From contig JAKZZE010000030.1 in assembly GCA_024220505.1 (NCBI GenBank), forward strand, positions 1 through 64,000: a stretch of 64,000 nt of DNA. The letters are read 5' to 3'. The notes below the pieces were generated by a model. It made no database searches and was not told where the DNA came from. It saw nothing but the letters and a program-made list of their open reading frames with translations. Positions 32,595 to 44,898 of this stretch are shown one piece after another. Origin of the DNA: Rhizopus arrhizus. Lineage: Eukaryota; Mucoromycota; Mucoromycetes; Mucorales; Rhizopodaceae. Each line of letters opens with the position of its first letter. Position 1 is the first letter of the stretch. The position numbers were made by a program, and so were the translations under genes.

Positions 32595-35134
32595 GGCAAT
32601 ACCATATTTTGGAGAGAATGAGAGAATTAGTGATGGTTGCTCTTCCACGTAAGGACAGCTGTCTCTGGGAATAGATTTGTATCTGCGATCGGATCTTTTC
32701 GAGTAGCATTGTCTGAATGGCGTTGCGTTGTTGAATGGTGTATGGCATGTAGAATCCTAGGTATCGGAAGGCTGAGAGGGAGTGTTTGTGATAGTAGACT
32801 TTAATATGCTTATTTTGTAGGAGGGATGTCCATGATGGAGATTTGGTACCACTAAGAGAGAAAGCCTCTGTCTTGTGTTCATTAAACTTAGAGTTTGAGA
32901 CCGAGCTGTATTGTTCCATGTGAGAATGAAGTCTGTGAAAGTCCGCCTCATCTTTTACAAATGCGCAGATGTCATCGGCATAAGCGATGCATTTAATACG
33001 TTGGGACTCGGTGCCGTTGTTGGGTAGGTATCCTTGGTAATTCATATCTTGTTGAATTGAGAGAAGGAGCGGCTCTAAGGCTATATTGAATAGTAGAGGG
33101 GATAGTGGATCACCCTGTCGCAAACCCCGTTCTTGGTGGACGCTATCTGTAAAGAAACCATTGACATTAATTTCAACTGAGTTATTGAAAAACAGTTGTT
33201 GGATACAGTGGATAATCGATTCAGGAAATTTCATGATTGCTAGGACTCCAAGCAGATAGTCTGGCAAAACTCTATCATAAGCTTTCTCTTGATCTAAAAG
33301 TAATCCCAGACCGTGATGTTTCTCATGGCGTGCCTGTTGTAAAACTAAATGGACATACATCCCATTCTCTCCAATAAATCGGTCTTGAATGAATCCCTTT
33401 TGAAAGGGGTTGATCAAACGTTTCATAAGTGGGGCCATGCGGTGTGTCAGTAGCCTGGAAAATATCTTTGCGTCACAGTTGATGAGTGCTATCGGTCGCC
33501 AGTTTTTGAGATCTGTCAGATCACCCTTCTTTGGCAATAGTCGAATTCTAATTTCTTTCCAAGACGGAGGGAAGATACCTTTGTTCAACGCATCATCATA
33601 GATTTGCCATACCAAGGTCTCAAGACAAGGTAGGTTATAAAGTAAATTTAAATACGTGTATCCTAAGCCATCGCTGCCAGGGCTACTCTGTTTGGGACAA
33701 CGCTTGGTCATCTTAATAATCATTTCGTAATCAAATTCCTTTTGTAATTGTTCTCCTTCAGTTTCTGTAACCTGATGGTTGAATTGGATTTTTTCTAGGT
33801 AGGCCGTGATGTATTCCTGTGAAACGTTATCAGCTCTATACAGATGTTGGTAGAATTGTTGCACGGTATTCTTCATCATTGTGGTGTCGGATTGAACCAT
33901 TGTCTGTCCAACAGCATTCGAGTCTTTGAATCCGGTCATGAATTGCTGTAAAGTTCGTTTCTTGTGGATATTTTTTAGGTATTTAACATTGCTCTCCCCT
34001 TTTTCCTGCCATCTTATTCCAGATTTCAATATTGCTATTTCAGCTAATTCCTGTTGTAGTTTATGTAGTTGTTGGTCGATTGTAGGTAAAAGATGTAGTC
34101 GCACTGCTGGGGGTGGTTTGGTTCTGAGTAATCTATTTCGTTTTTTCTCCAAAGCTTTGATGGACTGAGTCCGCCAGTCCACATATTCAATAGAATAGTG
34201 CCGAATGACCTTGGCTGCTTTGCTTTTTACCTCTTCCCACTGTAGTTGTGGTGACATATCAGTATCTACTCTTTTTAGTAAATTTTTTATTGACCTCTCC
34301 AGCTTTTGACGGAGTGATGAATGGGTAGCATAGGCTGGGTTAGCGCGCCATATACCTGGTCCAAATTTCGAAAATCCAAGTGTGAAGGTAGTATGTAATA
34401 TAGAGTGATCTGACCATCGAGAATGGAGACGTGTGATGGCTGGTTCTGAAGCACAATGGTATAGGTCCTGGCCAAGGTATATATAGTCGATTACTGACAT
34501 TATTACCGTGGTAGGGTGTTGACGTTGAAAAGTTGGTATCTCTTCTAAGTTCCTTGGGGTAAGTGCATTATGGAAGTTTGCTTCTATAAATGCTAGCCAT
34601 TGGGAAGAAGTGGATGAGGAGAGTGATGTTGGTTTCAATATGGAATAGTTGAAATCACCTGAGATTATAAGTCTATCAAAGGATACAATAGAACGGAAAT
34701 CCTGTAGCATGTTAGTAAGATTGTGAAAAAATTGTCGGCGCTCAGGTGCTGAACTGGCCGGAGCGTATATGTTGAGAATAAAGAACGGTTCATAGAACTG
34801 GTGAGGGTGGTCTACACGACAGAGTTGGATCCGGTCCGATGAGAAGGAGGAAGAAGTATCTATGATGGATATATCGTAATCGGACGAGAAGGAGACAATT
34901 CCCACATGTTTTGTCCAATTAGACTGAGTTGGTTGCAAAAGAATGTTAAGGCTGTCAATAATTGAAGGAGTGGATGCATGAGTTTTCTGTAAACAGAGGA
35001 TTTGGAAATTTTGTAGGCGTAGATATCGTATGTATTCTTTTTGTGTGTTGGATGATTGTGATTTCACTAAACTGTTAGCGTTTAATGTGGCATAGTGGCA
35101 TATGATATTTTTCTTATTCATGAGTTGGGGTGTC

Positions 35135-36397
35135 TTATAAGTTCTGCCCTCCCGATGGCTGATATACAGCTGGTGGGGAAGAAGAGGTATTGGAAGGCCC
35201 TCTCGTTTCTACTAAGGTAGTTTGGTTATTGGTAGTTGACTCTTTCGTGCTATGGTTAGCGGTATCCTTCTCGAGATCTTCTACTTCCATGGCGTCGATT
35301 TCTTGCCCTTCGCTGTTCTCCTCTTCCGAGCTCGACTCTTCCATTTTGTCGTCGTCATCGTCAGAGGGTTTATAATCTGAGTCCTCAGTGTCGCTACTAT
35401 CGCCTTCAGACCTGCTTTTGTTGTTGGTCTTTTCCAATCGCTGTTCAGATTTCGTCCTAGACGAATCAGAGTCCACCTTTGTGATGGGGGATAATCTTTT
35501 CTCTCTCTTATTCTTCTTACTAGGTGTCAGAGGTTGTTTCCTAGGGCATTCAAATGAGCGGTGACCAAACTGATGACACCCATAACATACTATTCGAGCT
35601 TTGGATTTTTCACAATCGAATTTCGTGTGACCTGTTTGGTGACAATAACGACACCAAGTAGGCATATTGTCCCAAGTGGCATGAAAGATTTCATTATTAT
35701 CTTCACACCAATGAACATTGTGATCTAACCTCTGGAATTGAGAGGGTACCGAATCGGTCACCTCTTTAGGGACCGCGAGAACCGCATATCCGGCTCCCAT
35801 GAAAAAACCTGTTGTAGTTTCTGTATTTATACCTACATCCAAAAGATGACCAAAAGGGGCTAGGCTCTTCTTTAGACCTTCTAGAACTGATTCCCTAGGT
35901 AGCATTGGTAAGTGAGTGAGCTTAACTTTTATCATCTTGACTGTGTCATCCACTGCCCTGCAGGGCATAATTCGTAGTTTTAACTTGTTGAAGACCACTC
36001 CATTTTCTAAAATATCATTATTGTCCTTCTCCTTCTCGAGGTAAAGTTCTAGATATTGAGTGGATCCATCTCTAAGGATTGTACAGGCGTAGACGTTTGG
36101 GTGTTGAGCTTTGAGCTCCTGCATACACTGTAAGTCGGTGTACTCAGACTTGACTTGGGTAATGTCTAACATGAAAGCATTTGGAGATCTCGAAGCTCTG
36201 TATACTCTGGACTGAAGCTCCTTCAGTGGAGAGTCTGACTCTTGGTCGGGTTCGGTGATATCTTTGTGCATCAGTGATACACGTTGCTTTGCTGATACTA
36301 CTTGAGCATAGGATCGTGGTTTAGGGGTGGCTTTAGACTTTGGATCAGTGTAAAACTCCGCTGCCGGCAAAAAGGGTTGAGAATTGGAAAGAACCAT
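35135..36397 (-). CDS. LINE-II ORF1 (zinc-knuckle nucleic-acid-binding protein)
   Basis: 420 residues. Two adjacent CCHC knuckles, CRYCHQTGHTKFDC and CYGCHQFGHRSFEC, lie at about 255-290 after an RRM-like central region (residues about 80-250). They are followed by a Lys-rich segment, a long acidic Ser/Asp/Glu tract and a Thr/Ser-rich end. This is the usual ORF1 plan of L1/Tad-like LINEs and should bind LINE RNA. The first Met sits at the 5' edge of the element, so a longer N-terminus could have been lost. ORF2 begins 13 nt after the stop. Confidence 0.88.
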   Translation of the reverse strand: MVLSNSQPFLPAAEFYTDPKSKATPKPRSYAQVVSAKQRVSLMHKDITEPDQESDSPLKELQSRVYRASRSPNAFMLDITQVKSEYTDLQCMQELKAQHPNVYACTILRDGSTQYLELYLEKEKDNNDILENGVVFNKLKLRIMPCRAVDDTVKMIKVKLTHLPMLPRESVLEGLKKSLAPFGHLLDVGINTETTTGFFMGAGYAVLAVPKEVTDSVPSQFQRLDHNVHWCEDNNEIFHATWDNMPTWCRYCHQTGHTKFDCEKSKARIVCYGCHQFGHRSFECPRKQPLTPSKKNKREKRLSPITKVDSDSSRTKSEQRLEKTNNKSRSEGDSSDTEDSDYKPSDDDDDKMEESSSEEENSEGQEIDAMEVEDLEKDTANHSTKESTTNNQTTLVETRGPSNTSSSPPAVYQPSGGQNL

Positions 36398-36460
36398 GTG
36401 TATGGCTCAAATACATTTTATTGCATGTATTGCTGAGAATATATATCTTGCAACTACTTC

Positions 36461-37895
36461 TTATTGTAGAAAAATGTCCGATCATAAATGAAATTGAATA
36501 ATCACAATTAAAAGAAGTATATTAAAATTGATAAAAGATAATAATTTAAATCTTTATTAAATGAAATATATTCTTCTTCTTTTTATATAAAACTATCACA
36601 ATTAGATTCATTCTATAAAGTAAACATGAACAATAAATAAGTCATGGCCTTTACTGTTCATCATTTCTGTAAATGAATAATAATGGATCAGTTATGTTTA
36701 GGAAAGGGGAGTTTTAGGTAAATATAATATAGCAATCAAAGATAAAGAAATACTGTTAGAACTTGGTATCTCTTTATTAAGTTAAGATAACTATTGTATG
36801 ATAAAAAATAAATTCTACATGTAAAAAGTGAGAGTATTTATAGACATGATACGGATAAAGAATTAGGACAGATTTATAATCAATTTGACAGAATAGATGA
36901 TTACTATTTCTAATTATTAGTTTAGCCTGTTCCTAGCTTGTATTGTCAATTATGCTATTGGGATGGTTTCAGATATAACTATTTAAGGAGACGGTACGGA
37001 TGGATATAAAGATCCTTAGTTCCGTGATTGGATATCATTGTTAACAATAATATCTCAGTCAGGATAAATGTTTTCATGACTAATGATGATCCGGTAAGTA
37101 ATCGTCATTCCTTATTCAACATGCTCATATTATTAATAAACTACATTACAACCATGTCATCTTATTTGACTATGTGAAGTAAATATGAATAAAGCTTAAT
37201 ATAAAAATCTAATCAAAGTATTCTATTGATCTGTGTTGGGAATAATGTTATAAATGATTCCAAGTTATGTCAGCATACTATTTAGGATCATATCCGATTC
37301 CTTTTACTAAAATAAAGTGACTATAATCTTATGTATCCTTAACAATTACAACTATGTCATCTTATTTGACTATGTGAAGTTAATATGAATAAAGCTTAAT
37401 ATAAAAATCTAATCAAAGTATTTTATTGATCTGTGTTGGGAATAATGTTATAAATGATTCCAAGTTATGTCAACATATTATTCAGGATCATATATGATTC
37501 CTTTTACTAAAATAAAGTGACTATAATCTTATGTATCCTTAACAAGTTACCTAGTCAACTTTGATCTGACTGGAGGCATTTCATATAAATATATCTTTCC
37601 TCTCAATGAAGACGGGACAATTCTCCCAGATCAGTTAAAGAACAATAAAATCTATAAAAACAATGAATTAAAAATTTTCATAATCGATTCAGTGATCATT
37701 CTTCAATCAAACATGTCAATTATTGGTTCTACGCTCATAACTACTCATTTACCCGCCAACTGATAGAAGAATATAAATAGTAGACTTTGTAATGATTTCT
37801 TTTTAACAATGAAGATTGTCTTAAATACAGTTCAGTCTCAAAAAGTATTCTTTGGTTTTATTGTTATTTCCTAATTACTTTACCAGAACATAGCA
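36461..37895 (+). repeat. Diverged GyD-family LTR split by another solo LTR
   Basis: 36461-36694 and 37545-37895 together match the GyD LTR from TTGTAGAA to CCAGAACATAGCA, with scattered substitutions and indels. No interior is left, so this is a solo LTR. Target duplication unclear: CTTCT at the left and ATTCT at the right match imperfectly. Confidence 0.85.
36695..37544 (+). repeat. 850-bp solo LTR (family G) inside the GyD-family LTR
   Basis: Begins TGTTTAGGAAAGG, ends ATCCTTAACA, with a perfect 5-bp duplication AGTTA (36690-36694 and 37545-37549). The last 400 bp are two tandem 200-bp units (37145-37344, 37345-37544) that differ at about eight positions. The first 70 bp of the same family recur at 45336-45405. 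Confidence 0.88.
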
Positions 37896-40682
37896 ATTCT
37901 GATGAAAGCTATGAGTAATATATTAATTAAATCATTAATTGATTTTAATAAGCAGCGACAAACTTTTAATTTGATTGGGCTTTTGCACATGCTTTCTTTT
38001 ACAAAGCGTGGAACAAACTTTTTTTTTCCAAATAAAATGCCAAGAAGGTAATATGAAGCTTTATCTTGTATTAATTTGATATCATATTGAATTGGTTGTT
38101 TTGGTTTTTTAATGCAAAAGATTGGGCTTGTATCAATAGGCTTATAAAGTAACGTCTTTTTTAGTCAAGAGTTATCCTGTATGACTAATAGCAACTTGTT
38201 AAAAAAATGATGAGTTTAAAGCAGTTAACTTGTTTGGTTGTGTACTTGCTTTCTTTCCTTTTTTTTCTTCTGTAATGGAATACGGTTTTCAAGTAGTTGC
38301 CACTAGAGACAAATCAAACTGAGGCCGCTTATTTAATAGTAATTTAAGAGTTACAATTAGTTAACTAATCTCTCAATAACATATAACTCTTAAAAAAAGA
38401 CTCCTTATTTCATTGTAAATGAAGGTATTATCAACCATTGGAAACAAATTTCATAATGATATTAAAGCAGACAAAATCTGCATTACAAATAGTGAATAAG
38501 AATGTTTAAAAAATTCTGCCTTGTTTCGATGAAGCTGCTGCTCAGGTAAGCTTTCCTCGCTAAAATACGCTGATAGCTACAAAGATAAAAAAAAAAAAAA
38601 GGGGGGAGAGACAAGCACAAAATATTTTTAATCTTGTTAAATAGTATTTGTCATGAAATGTGCATAAAAATGATGCTAACATAGCCTTATTATCTATCAC
38701 ACACAAAGTCCATATGTTACTCTGGAGACTTTATCATCACAAAATGCCGTGTAAGGAACGTCTTTATCAGCTAATCCCAACCCGACTCCTGGATTCTGAT
38801 TGTGTCTATTATGGCGGGTGTCGATTCTGAAGAACACTTTGTCTAGTCTTGCCCTTTCAAACATGAAATCTGGCAAACAATTTCTCCTCGCTTTTTCGTT
38901 GACCCTGCCAGGTTGACTTATACTTTCATTCAACTTCCTTCTTCTTTTGGCATTGAAGTTGCTCCTTCACTCTCTGTGAAATACTTGGATATCATAGCTT
39001 CTGTATTGCTCTTTCTATGACAAATTTACTGGAAATTTATTTTTGAAGAGCACCAATTTTGGCCTCAGGAAGTAGTAGAAAAATCCACTAGGCAAATCCT
39101 CAAGATTCACAAAGAAAACAATAGTCAGGCACTAAATGGCCAATCTAAAAGTTTTCTGCTCTGTTCTCTACCTCAGGTTTCATTGTCATTATCAAACATA
39201 GCACGGATTACAAAATAAAAATAACAGATTGTACTTTATTTAACGCTTACAATGGTGTACGCCTTGTGGCACCTAAGTAAAATCCCCTTTTACAAAAAAA
39301 AAAAAAAAAAAAAAAAAACATAGCCGTATTAGTTCAGGCTTATAATAGCTAAAGAAAACAAAGTACCAGTAAATGTGATAGTTGAAATGAGTTCTAGTGA
39401 AAAGACAAAAGGTTCAAAGAAAGATTGCCTTAAGCTGAATAGAATTGAAAAAAGCTCTGTGAAAGATATAACTTTATTTGGCATGAATTCAAATTTAAGG
39501 AATACCCTTTTATTATAAATAAAGCTATATTTAATAATAAAAAGTGTACTATATAGACTGAAGAGTGTATTAATGAAAAAAGAATGATATGAGCAATTTA
39601 ATCATAGTAGAAAATCTAAAGGCATATAAATATAGCAGACATCTATTTATTCTGGTGTGCTTCAAAGACAGCCATTATGTAGCAATCAAGCATTATTAAC
39701 GACTGATAGTGTGAGTATATGGAAATGTAGACTTATTAATATATATGTATATCTGTCAAAATAGACTAGCGAATGAAGAGCAAATGCTTACATTAAATTA
39801 TATAAAGGTTTGCATAACAGCATGTAGTCTTTAGCCATCTGCATAATACTTAGGTCATTTCGTCAACCACATAGTGCATCTATGAATATCTACACTGTGA
39901 AAAGTACATAAAACCTTGACATATATTATTAAATAAAATCATATACAATTTTTATTATTTTTGTGAATAAATCGCATTTTAGAGGGTCATTACATTATTT
40001 TTTATACTAAAAAATAAAAGAACATCTTTCAATTTTTATTCAAAAAGTTCATGACAATCAGTTAATTGCCTTTTCATCTGCTTTATTGCCATGCTTTAAA
40101 CAAGATATCCTGCTGTAGAAGCATCAAAAGCATTTATACCTTTTATTAAATTTAGAAGCTATACAGATTTAATGATAATATAGGCACTATGGGTTATCGG
40201 TTTTGGTTAAAACTATTTTATCAGTTTCTAGTCCAACAGGTACCCTATGTGCAAAACATATGTTACTTTATTGTAATTGAGCGATCTTTGGAGTGAAATA
40301 AATATAAAGTCATATTTAAAGAAGAGGACTTTAGTAAAATTGAAAGCTTGCTTTTATGATGAACAGATTCAGAAATTGAGACGATAAATATACTGCTTAG
40401 ACAGAAAATACTAATTTTAACATGGTTGTCAATATCACCAAATTGAAAATTATTCCAAACAAAAAAAAAAAAAATGATACAAATGATTTAGATACTTTGA
40501 TAAATGCTAGATATAGAACAATTGAATAAGACTCTAGAGAACATGTGTCTGTGGTTTTATATTTATTTGCACATGATAATGTAAGCAGTTTATGAATATT
40601 TATTAACAGATAGCCCATAATAAGCAATTTGATTTATTTAAATTTTTTTATTGACAAAAAAAAAAAAAAAAGGCAAGTTACG
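37896..40682. other. AT-rich intergenic region
   Basis: No gene I can support. One minus-strand open frame (38933-38697, 78 residues) has protein-like composition (GVGLGLADKDVPYTAFCDD) but no start context, neighbours or family I recognise. A run of 27 A begins at 39293. Confidence 0.5.
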
Positions 40683-42266
40683 CTAAACCTTTGCAAATAT
40701 ATCGCGACTAAGTCGAAGACGAAGAATAAGAATAAAGACTGCACCAATCAAGTAAGCGACACCAGTAAACATCTTGTAGCTAAAGTAAGGAGTGGAATTC
40801 ACCCCGCTCTCAATAGCACTAGCAATATTGGGACCAAATACGGGAACAACGTTTGTGAGCAGCAAAAGCGATAAACCCGAGGGAAACTTTTCCATTCCAA
40901 GGATTGAGGCAGTGATGGGGGAAATTTGAGCAAAATAGGCGCCACTGGTAAGACCAAAGACAGCAGAGAATGCCATCAGGCTTCCATAGCTGTTGGCGAA
41001 TGTCCAGATGAGAAGTGAGCTAAGACTGGTGATGACGGTAAATATCAAATTAGAGTTGATTTTTCCAATGCGATCAGCAAGAAAGCCAATCATGATTCGA
41101 CCAACAAAGTTACCAGCAGCACTAACGGTGACTGTAGATGAGCCTTGACTGTCAGAGAGGCCAATGTGGGTAGCATAAGAAGGTAAGAAAAAGTAAGGAA
41201 CGAAATAACCAAATAAACCAATGTTGGAGCCAATACAAAACAAGAGATAATCAACATTCTTAAGAACACTGAGATCAATCATTTGAGATAGACGCTTTCG
41301 AGTTTTTGGGGCAGGATTTCTTGCTCTTACCAAGATACAGGCTAAAACATCACAAAATAAGCAAATAAAACCCAAGACACGATACGTCCAACCAGGGCCC
41401 AATGAGCTATTGATAGAATTCATGATATTAGGTATGACTAAACCACCGATACCGGAGCCACTAGCAACCATTCCAAGTGCAAGACCTCTACGTCGATTGA
41501 ACCATTGAGGAGCTACCCCCATCATAGCCATGTAAACGCAGGAAGCACCCAAACCAAATAATATGCCTTGAGAGAGATACAAGTGCCAAATTTGAGAACT
41601 AAGACTTGCCATTTCCAAACCCAAGGAAATAAAGATGGTACCAATAATCAATACAGGACGAATGCCCACTACAGATACCAAGATTTGAGAAAAGGGACCG
41701 CCGAGATTCATGAAAACCAACGCAAGAGTACCAACAAAACTAAGATTAAGCGAGGCATTTTGAATATGATCAAACATGTATTGTTCATAGTAATCTTGCA
41801 TGACACCTATAAAAAAAAAATAGATAAAAAGATGGGTTATCATTCAACAGATGAATCCAGTGAGTTTATTTCAAATCTTACCCCTATAACAAAATGGTTA
41901 GCATAATATAACAATATACTTGTAATCATACCAACTAGTGCATGTACCAAATGTTGTCACTTGAACCAAAAATGCGCCTAATACAACAAACCAACCATAG
42001 CCACCATCCGTTTGATCATCTTCATCAATAATAGAAGGTAATGAATCTTCATTTTGATCTTTTACTTTTTCATCCACTTCAACTATAAATATTCAATCCA
42101 TCAGTCATGTCTTCACCACTTGTCGCTTTCTTTTTTGTGGTAAACCATACTTTCAGTTACATCTGAACTTGATTCATTGTTTTTTCTTATTTCAAAAGAA
42201 ATTTTAGCTTCAGGTAATGAATTATCAGATGGATGATCTAAAGTAAGATTACGTTCGTTTATCATT
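40683..42266 (-). CDS. MFS transporter, monocarboxylate-transporter-like (spliced)
   Basis: Major facilitator superfamily permease with the marks of the MCT/SLC16-type family: DGGYGWFVV at the start of TM1 and WFNRRRGLALGMVASGSGIG at TM4-5. Exons (minus): about 42266-42151, 42082-41948, 41806-40683; introns of 68 nt (GTATGG...TATAG) and 141 nt (GTACAT...TATAG). The second splice joins TTFG to VMQDYYEQY, as in relatives. At least ten membrane segments; substrate unknown (monocarboxylates or riboflavin are possible by family). The 5' end is unsettled: from the ATG at 42266 the frame is lost at a T4 run near 42241, so there is either another upstream exon ending in ACTTTTAG or a 1-nt error. Short cytoplasmic C-terminus. 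Confidence 0.85.
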
Positions 42267-42718
42267 TTTAAAAAGATAATTTGACAATTTTTGTCTTTAA
42301 AAGAAATGAATAACCTACAGGGTACAATAGATTCAAGAAGTTGATTGATATTTTTGTTGGATAAAACAACTTGTTCTGATCCAAAAAAAAATTTTTTTAA
42401 TTCTTTCTGAACAAAAGATAAAAAAACGATTGAAGCACAGGGTTCCTTTTATCTTTTTTTTTTTTTTTTTTTGATCCCAGATCAAATAAATTTTTTGCTG
42501 CGCAGAAATCTGACAGATCGTGATGACATATACTATTTGAAATGCTTGTCATTAGAGTTTCTTTATGTCTTTCCTACTTACAATAGGAAAAGCATTATTT
42601 GAAATATTATCTTGACACAGCATTGTATTATTTAGACATTTTTTTTTCTTTTAAAAAAAAGAAGTCTTATTAACTAATAATTAAATTAAGTCGCTAGTAT
42701 GTTTTTGGAAGTTTTGTG
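42267..42718. other. Intergenic region between transporter and Tc1-like element
   Basis: AT-rich, with a T-run at about 42456-42473. Probably holds the transporter promoter and possibly its first exon; nothing else seen. Confidence 0.4.
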
Positions 42719-44040
42719 CAGTCATACCAAATAAATTTTCGGACAAAATATTGAAACAAAAATTTTAAAAACTATGGCATGTAAGTTCAAGACCAATTAA
42801 TATCTGTGAATCTAAGCTTAAGTTTTCAGGTTTTGAGTAAAGAAAGATTCATATGTTTATTTTAAGAATGTATACATAAAATGGTTTTCAGTATTCTTTT
42901 GCGCCGCCTTTAGCTTTAATAACTACTTCACATTGTCTCTTCATGCTTCAAACTAATCGGTCGGTAAACCCATCATCTAGTCTTGCCCACTTTTCTTGTA
43001 GTGCCATCTTCAATTGCTGCATGTTTTTGATGGGCAGCCTTTTTCTCTCAATTTGTCTTTCAAGAGCATTCCCCAAACATGCTCAATGGGGTTCAAATCA
43101 GGGCTTTGAGCAGGCCAGTACTCAAAATCCATAATTTGGTGGGTTTCCTTCCACCATCGAGCATAACCACCTGTATGACAGGAAGCTCCATCCTCTTGGA
43201 AGATAAAATCTCTCTCCTGATGCAATGTGACATTTGTAAACCAAGGATGAAACCTGCTGGCTAAAATATTGATATATGTTTCTTGGTCTACAGAATCGGT
43301 GTCAATAATTTCTAAAGGTCTGAAACCTCCTCCCCAAAAACATCCCCAAACCATAGCATCACCACCACCCCCACTTGACTGTGGATACTATATTCCTTTC
43401 ATCATAGCGTTCTCCTTCCTTCCTGAGCACTCTTTTACCGCACTTACTGCCTTCCACACAAAAGCGCGATTCATCAGACCAGACAACGTTTCTCCATTGG
43501 TCTTCGGTCCAATTGAGATGTTCCTTCGCCCAGCGAAGCTTACTTTTGCGGTGTCTTACAGTCAATCTAGGCTTGTGAGCTGCTCTGTATGATTTGAAGT
43601 CAAGTCGTTCGATATACGATCGGAGAGTTTCTATACAAACAAAAACATCTGGCTTTGTTAATTCCATATTTATTTTTTTATAAGAAGCAAAAGGATTCTC
43701 TCTGATTATCCTCTTCAAGTGCCTTTCAGTTCTTTCATTTATTTTCTTTTGTTGCCTAATTTGCTTGTAAGGTAAAGGTCTGCCATAGTCATCAATCCTA
43801 GCTTTTATATTTTGTACAGTGGACTTATTCAATCCAACAAGTTCTGCAATCTCTCTAATCATGTAATGTGTTCTAAAAAGTTAAAAAATACCCAATGCTT
43901 GACTTTCTTTTGTTTCATCTTCAGATATAATTAAAGGTTGTGTGCAGTCTATGGAGATTCTAGCTGACATGCTTTTTTTTTAATAAATTGATGGATGAGA
44001 AAAAGGCAACTTTGTCCGAAAATTTTATTTGGTGTGATTG
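42719..44040 (-). mobile_element. Tc1/mariner-like element (1.3 kb)
   Basis: Terminal inverted repeats of about 30 bp: left begins CAGTCATACCAAATAAA, right complement CAATCACACCAAATAAAA; both continue TTTTCGGACAAA. TA lies on the right (44041-44042); the left flank reads TG, a probable mutated TA. One transposase gene on the minus strand. Confidence 0.85.
43010..43862 (-). pseudogene. Tc1/mariner-like transposase (one frameshift)
   Basis: Cut-and-paste transposase in two overlapping frames. The N-terminal helix-turn-helix (IAELVGLNKSTVQNIKARID) binds the inverted repeats. The catalytic triad is Asp in VVWSDESRF, Asp in FIFQEDGASCH and Glu in SPDLNPIEHVW, with 35 residues between the last two. 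The frame breaks at a G/GGT run near 43365 between TVKWGWW and the frame that continues WGCFWGGG. An upstream ATG near 43970 could add about 30 residues, but a stop interrupts that frame. One indel from open, so probably young. Confidence 0.85.
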
Positions 44041-44425
44041 TATGTTTTGTAGAATGTGTAAATTATGTCATTACGAATTTTTTCTTCGATTGACCATTTC
44101 TTAATGGAAACTGGTTCATAGATTGGATACGATTATTAATAGTGTTTGTGAGAAGAAATGTATCTGTACCGTATTCATTATGAGATGAGGAAACTGAGAC
44201 ATTACTAAAATGTAAAAGTCCCTTTAATTCATGGAAAAAAAAAAGTACACTTGGATATCAAATCATATTTTTTTGTGTGCAAAGATAAGAAATTTGAAAA
44301 GACACAATTTTTTGAGATTGCATGAATAACAACTTGAATACTTTTCAAGACTAATTTTTATTTTGATTGAGATTTTTTTTTATTCTAAACTAAAGTCAAG
44401 TATTTGTATCTTATTGCGTGAGTGA
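44041..44425. other. Short AT-rich spacer
   Basis: No gene or repeat recognised. Confidence 0.4.
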
Positions 44426-44838
44426 TGTTATATCCACACAATTGATAAGGTGAACATTCATGGATAAACTTAGACACTACGGAATTATAGTCCAACCAGA
44501 TTATTAATAAATGTGAGACTTTTACAATAGCCATCTTTGTCCTATTGTTCCTATCGATGTCCTAATGACTATATCGGAACCTGGTTACAACAACAACAGT
44601 CCAATCTAATCCTATTCGATGATTATTGTTAGATCAATAATTTGTTTACTTCATTATCTCTTGATTCGTCAAAATACAGCGTTTATTGATTATCCACTAT
44701 CCTTCCTTTATCTCCCATATCATTCTTTTAACCGATCAATTGAAATAGCGGTAAAGACCCAGGCATTCAAAAAGTATAAATAGCCTCAATTTTTTATTAT
44801 TAATGAAGTAATACATAATCTTTAGTTTCACAACTATC

Positions 44839-44872
<34 letters not shown>

Positions 44873-44898
44873 TCTCTTGTTTCATATTTGGCAAAACA
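44426..44898 (+). repeat. Solo LTR, family F (473 bp)
   Basis: TGTTATATCC...GGCAAAACA with a perfect 5-bp duplication AGTGA (44421-44425, 44899-44903). Matches the solo LTR at 52456-52880, with extra sequence and a long T-run near 44840. Contains TATAAATAG near 44775. Confidence 0.9.

Larger units (their letters stand above)
25364..35121 (-). pseudogene. LINE-II ORF2 (endonuclease and reverse transcriptase), split by GyD
   Basis: Two segments, 35121-32595 and 26634-25364. Without GyD they make one open frame of 1266 codons with no stop. The AP-endonuclease domain has GDFNYSI and WSDHSIL, but the motif that normally reads LQETH is LQKTH: the catalytic Glu is Lys (codon AAA). RT motifs are complete: NWRPIALINCDAKIFSRLL, LLLDQEKAYDRV, GLRQGDPLSPLLF, YADD. 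A C-terminal CCHC finger (CSLCNSRRDSVAHFIVYC) is in the downstream segment. Now disrupted by the 6-kb insertion. Confidence 0.92.
25242..36398 (-). mobile_element. LINE-II: non-LTR retrotransposon, split by GyD
   Basis: Minus-strand LINE with a poly(A) tail (T-run from 25242 on the plus strand) and a 14-bp target duplication TGTATGGCTCAAAT at 25228-25241 and 36399-36412. GyD plus one copy of its GGCAA duplication (5960 bp) interrupts ORF2; the LINE itself is about 5.2 kb. The 5' end falls one base before the ORF1 ATG, so there is no 5' UTR: probably slight 5' truncation. ORF1 and ORF2 are 13 nt apart. Confidence 0.9.

Noticed and set aside
38697..38933. 78-codon minus-strand open frame with protein-like composition
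   Set aside because: No recognisable domain, no splice partners and no neighbours; mentioned in the intergenic entry only.
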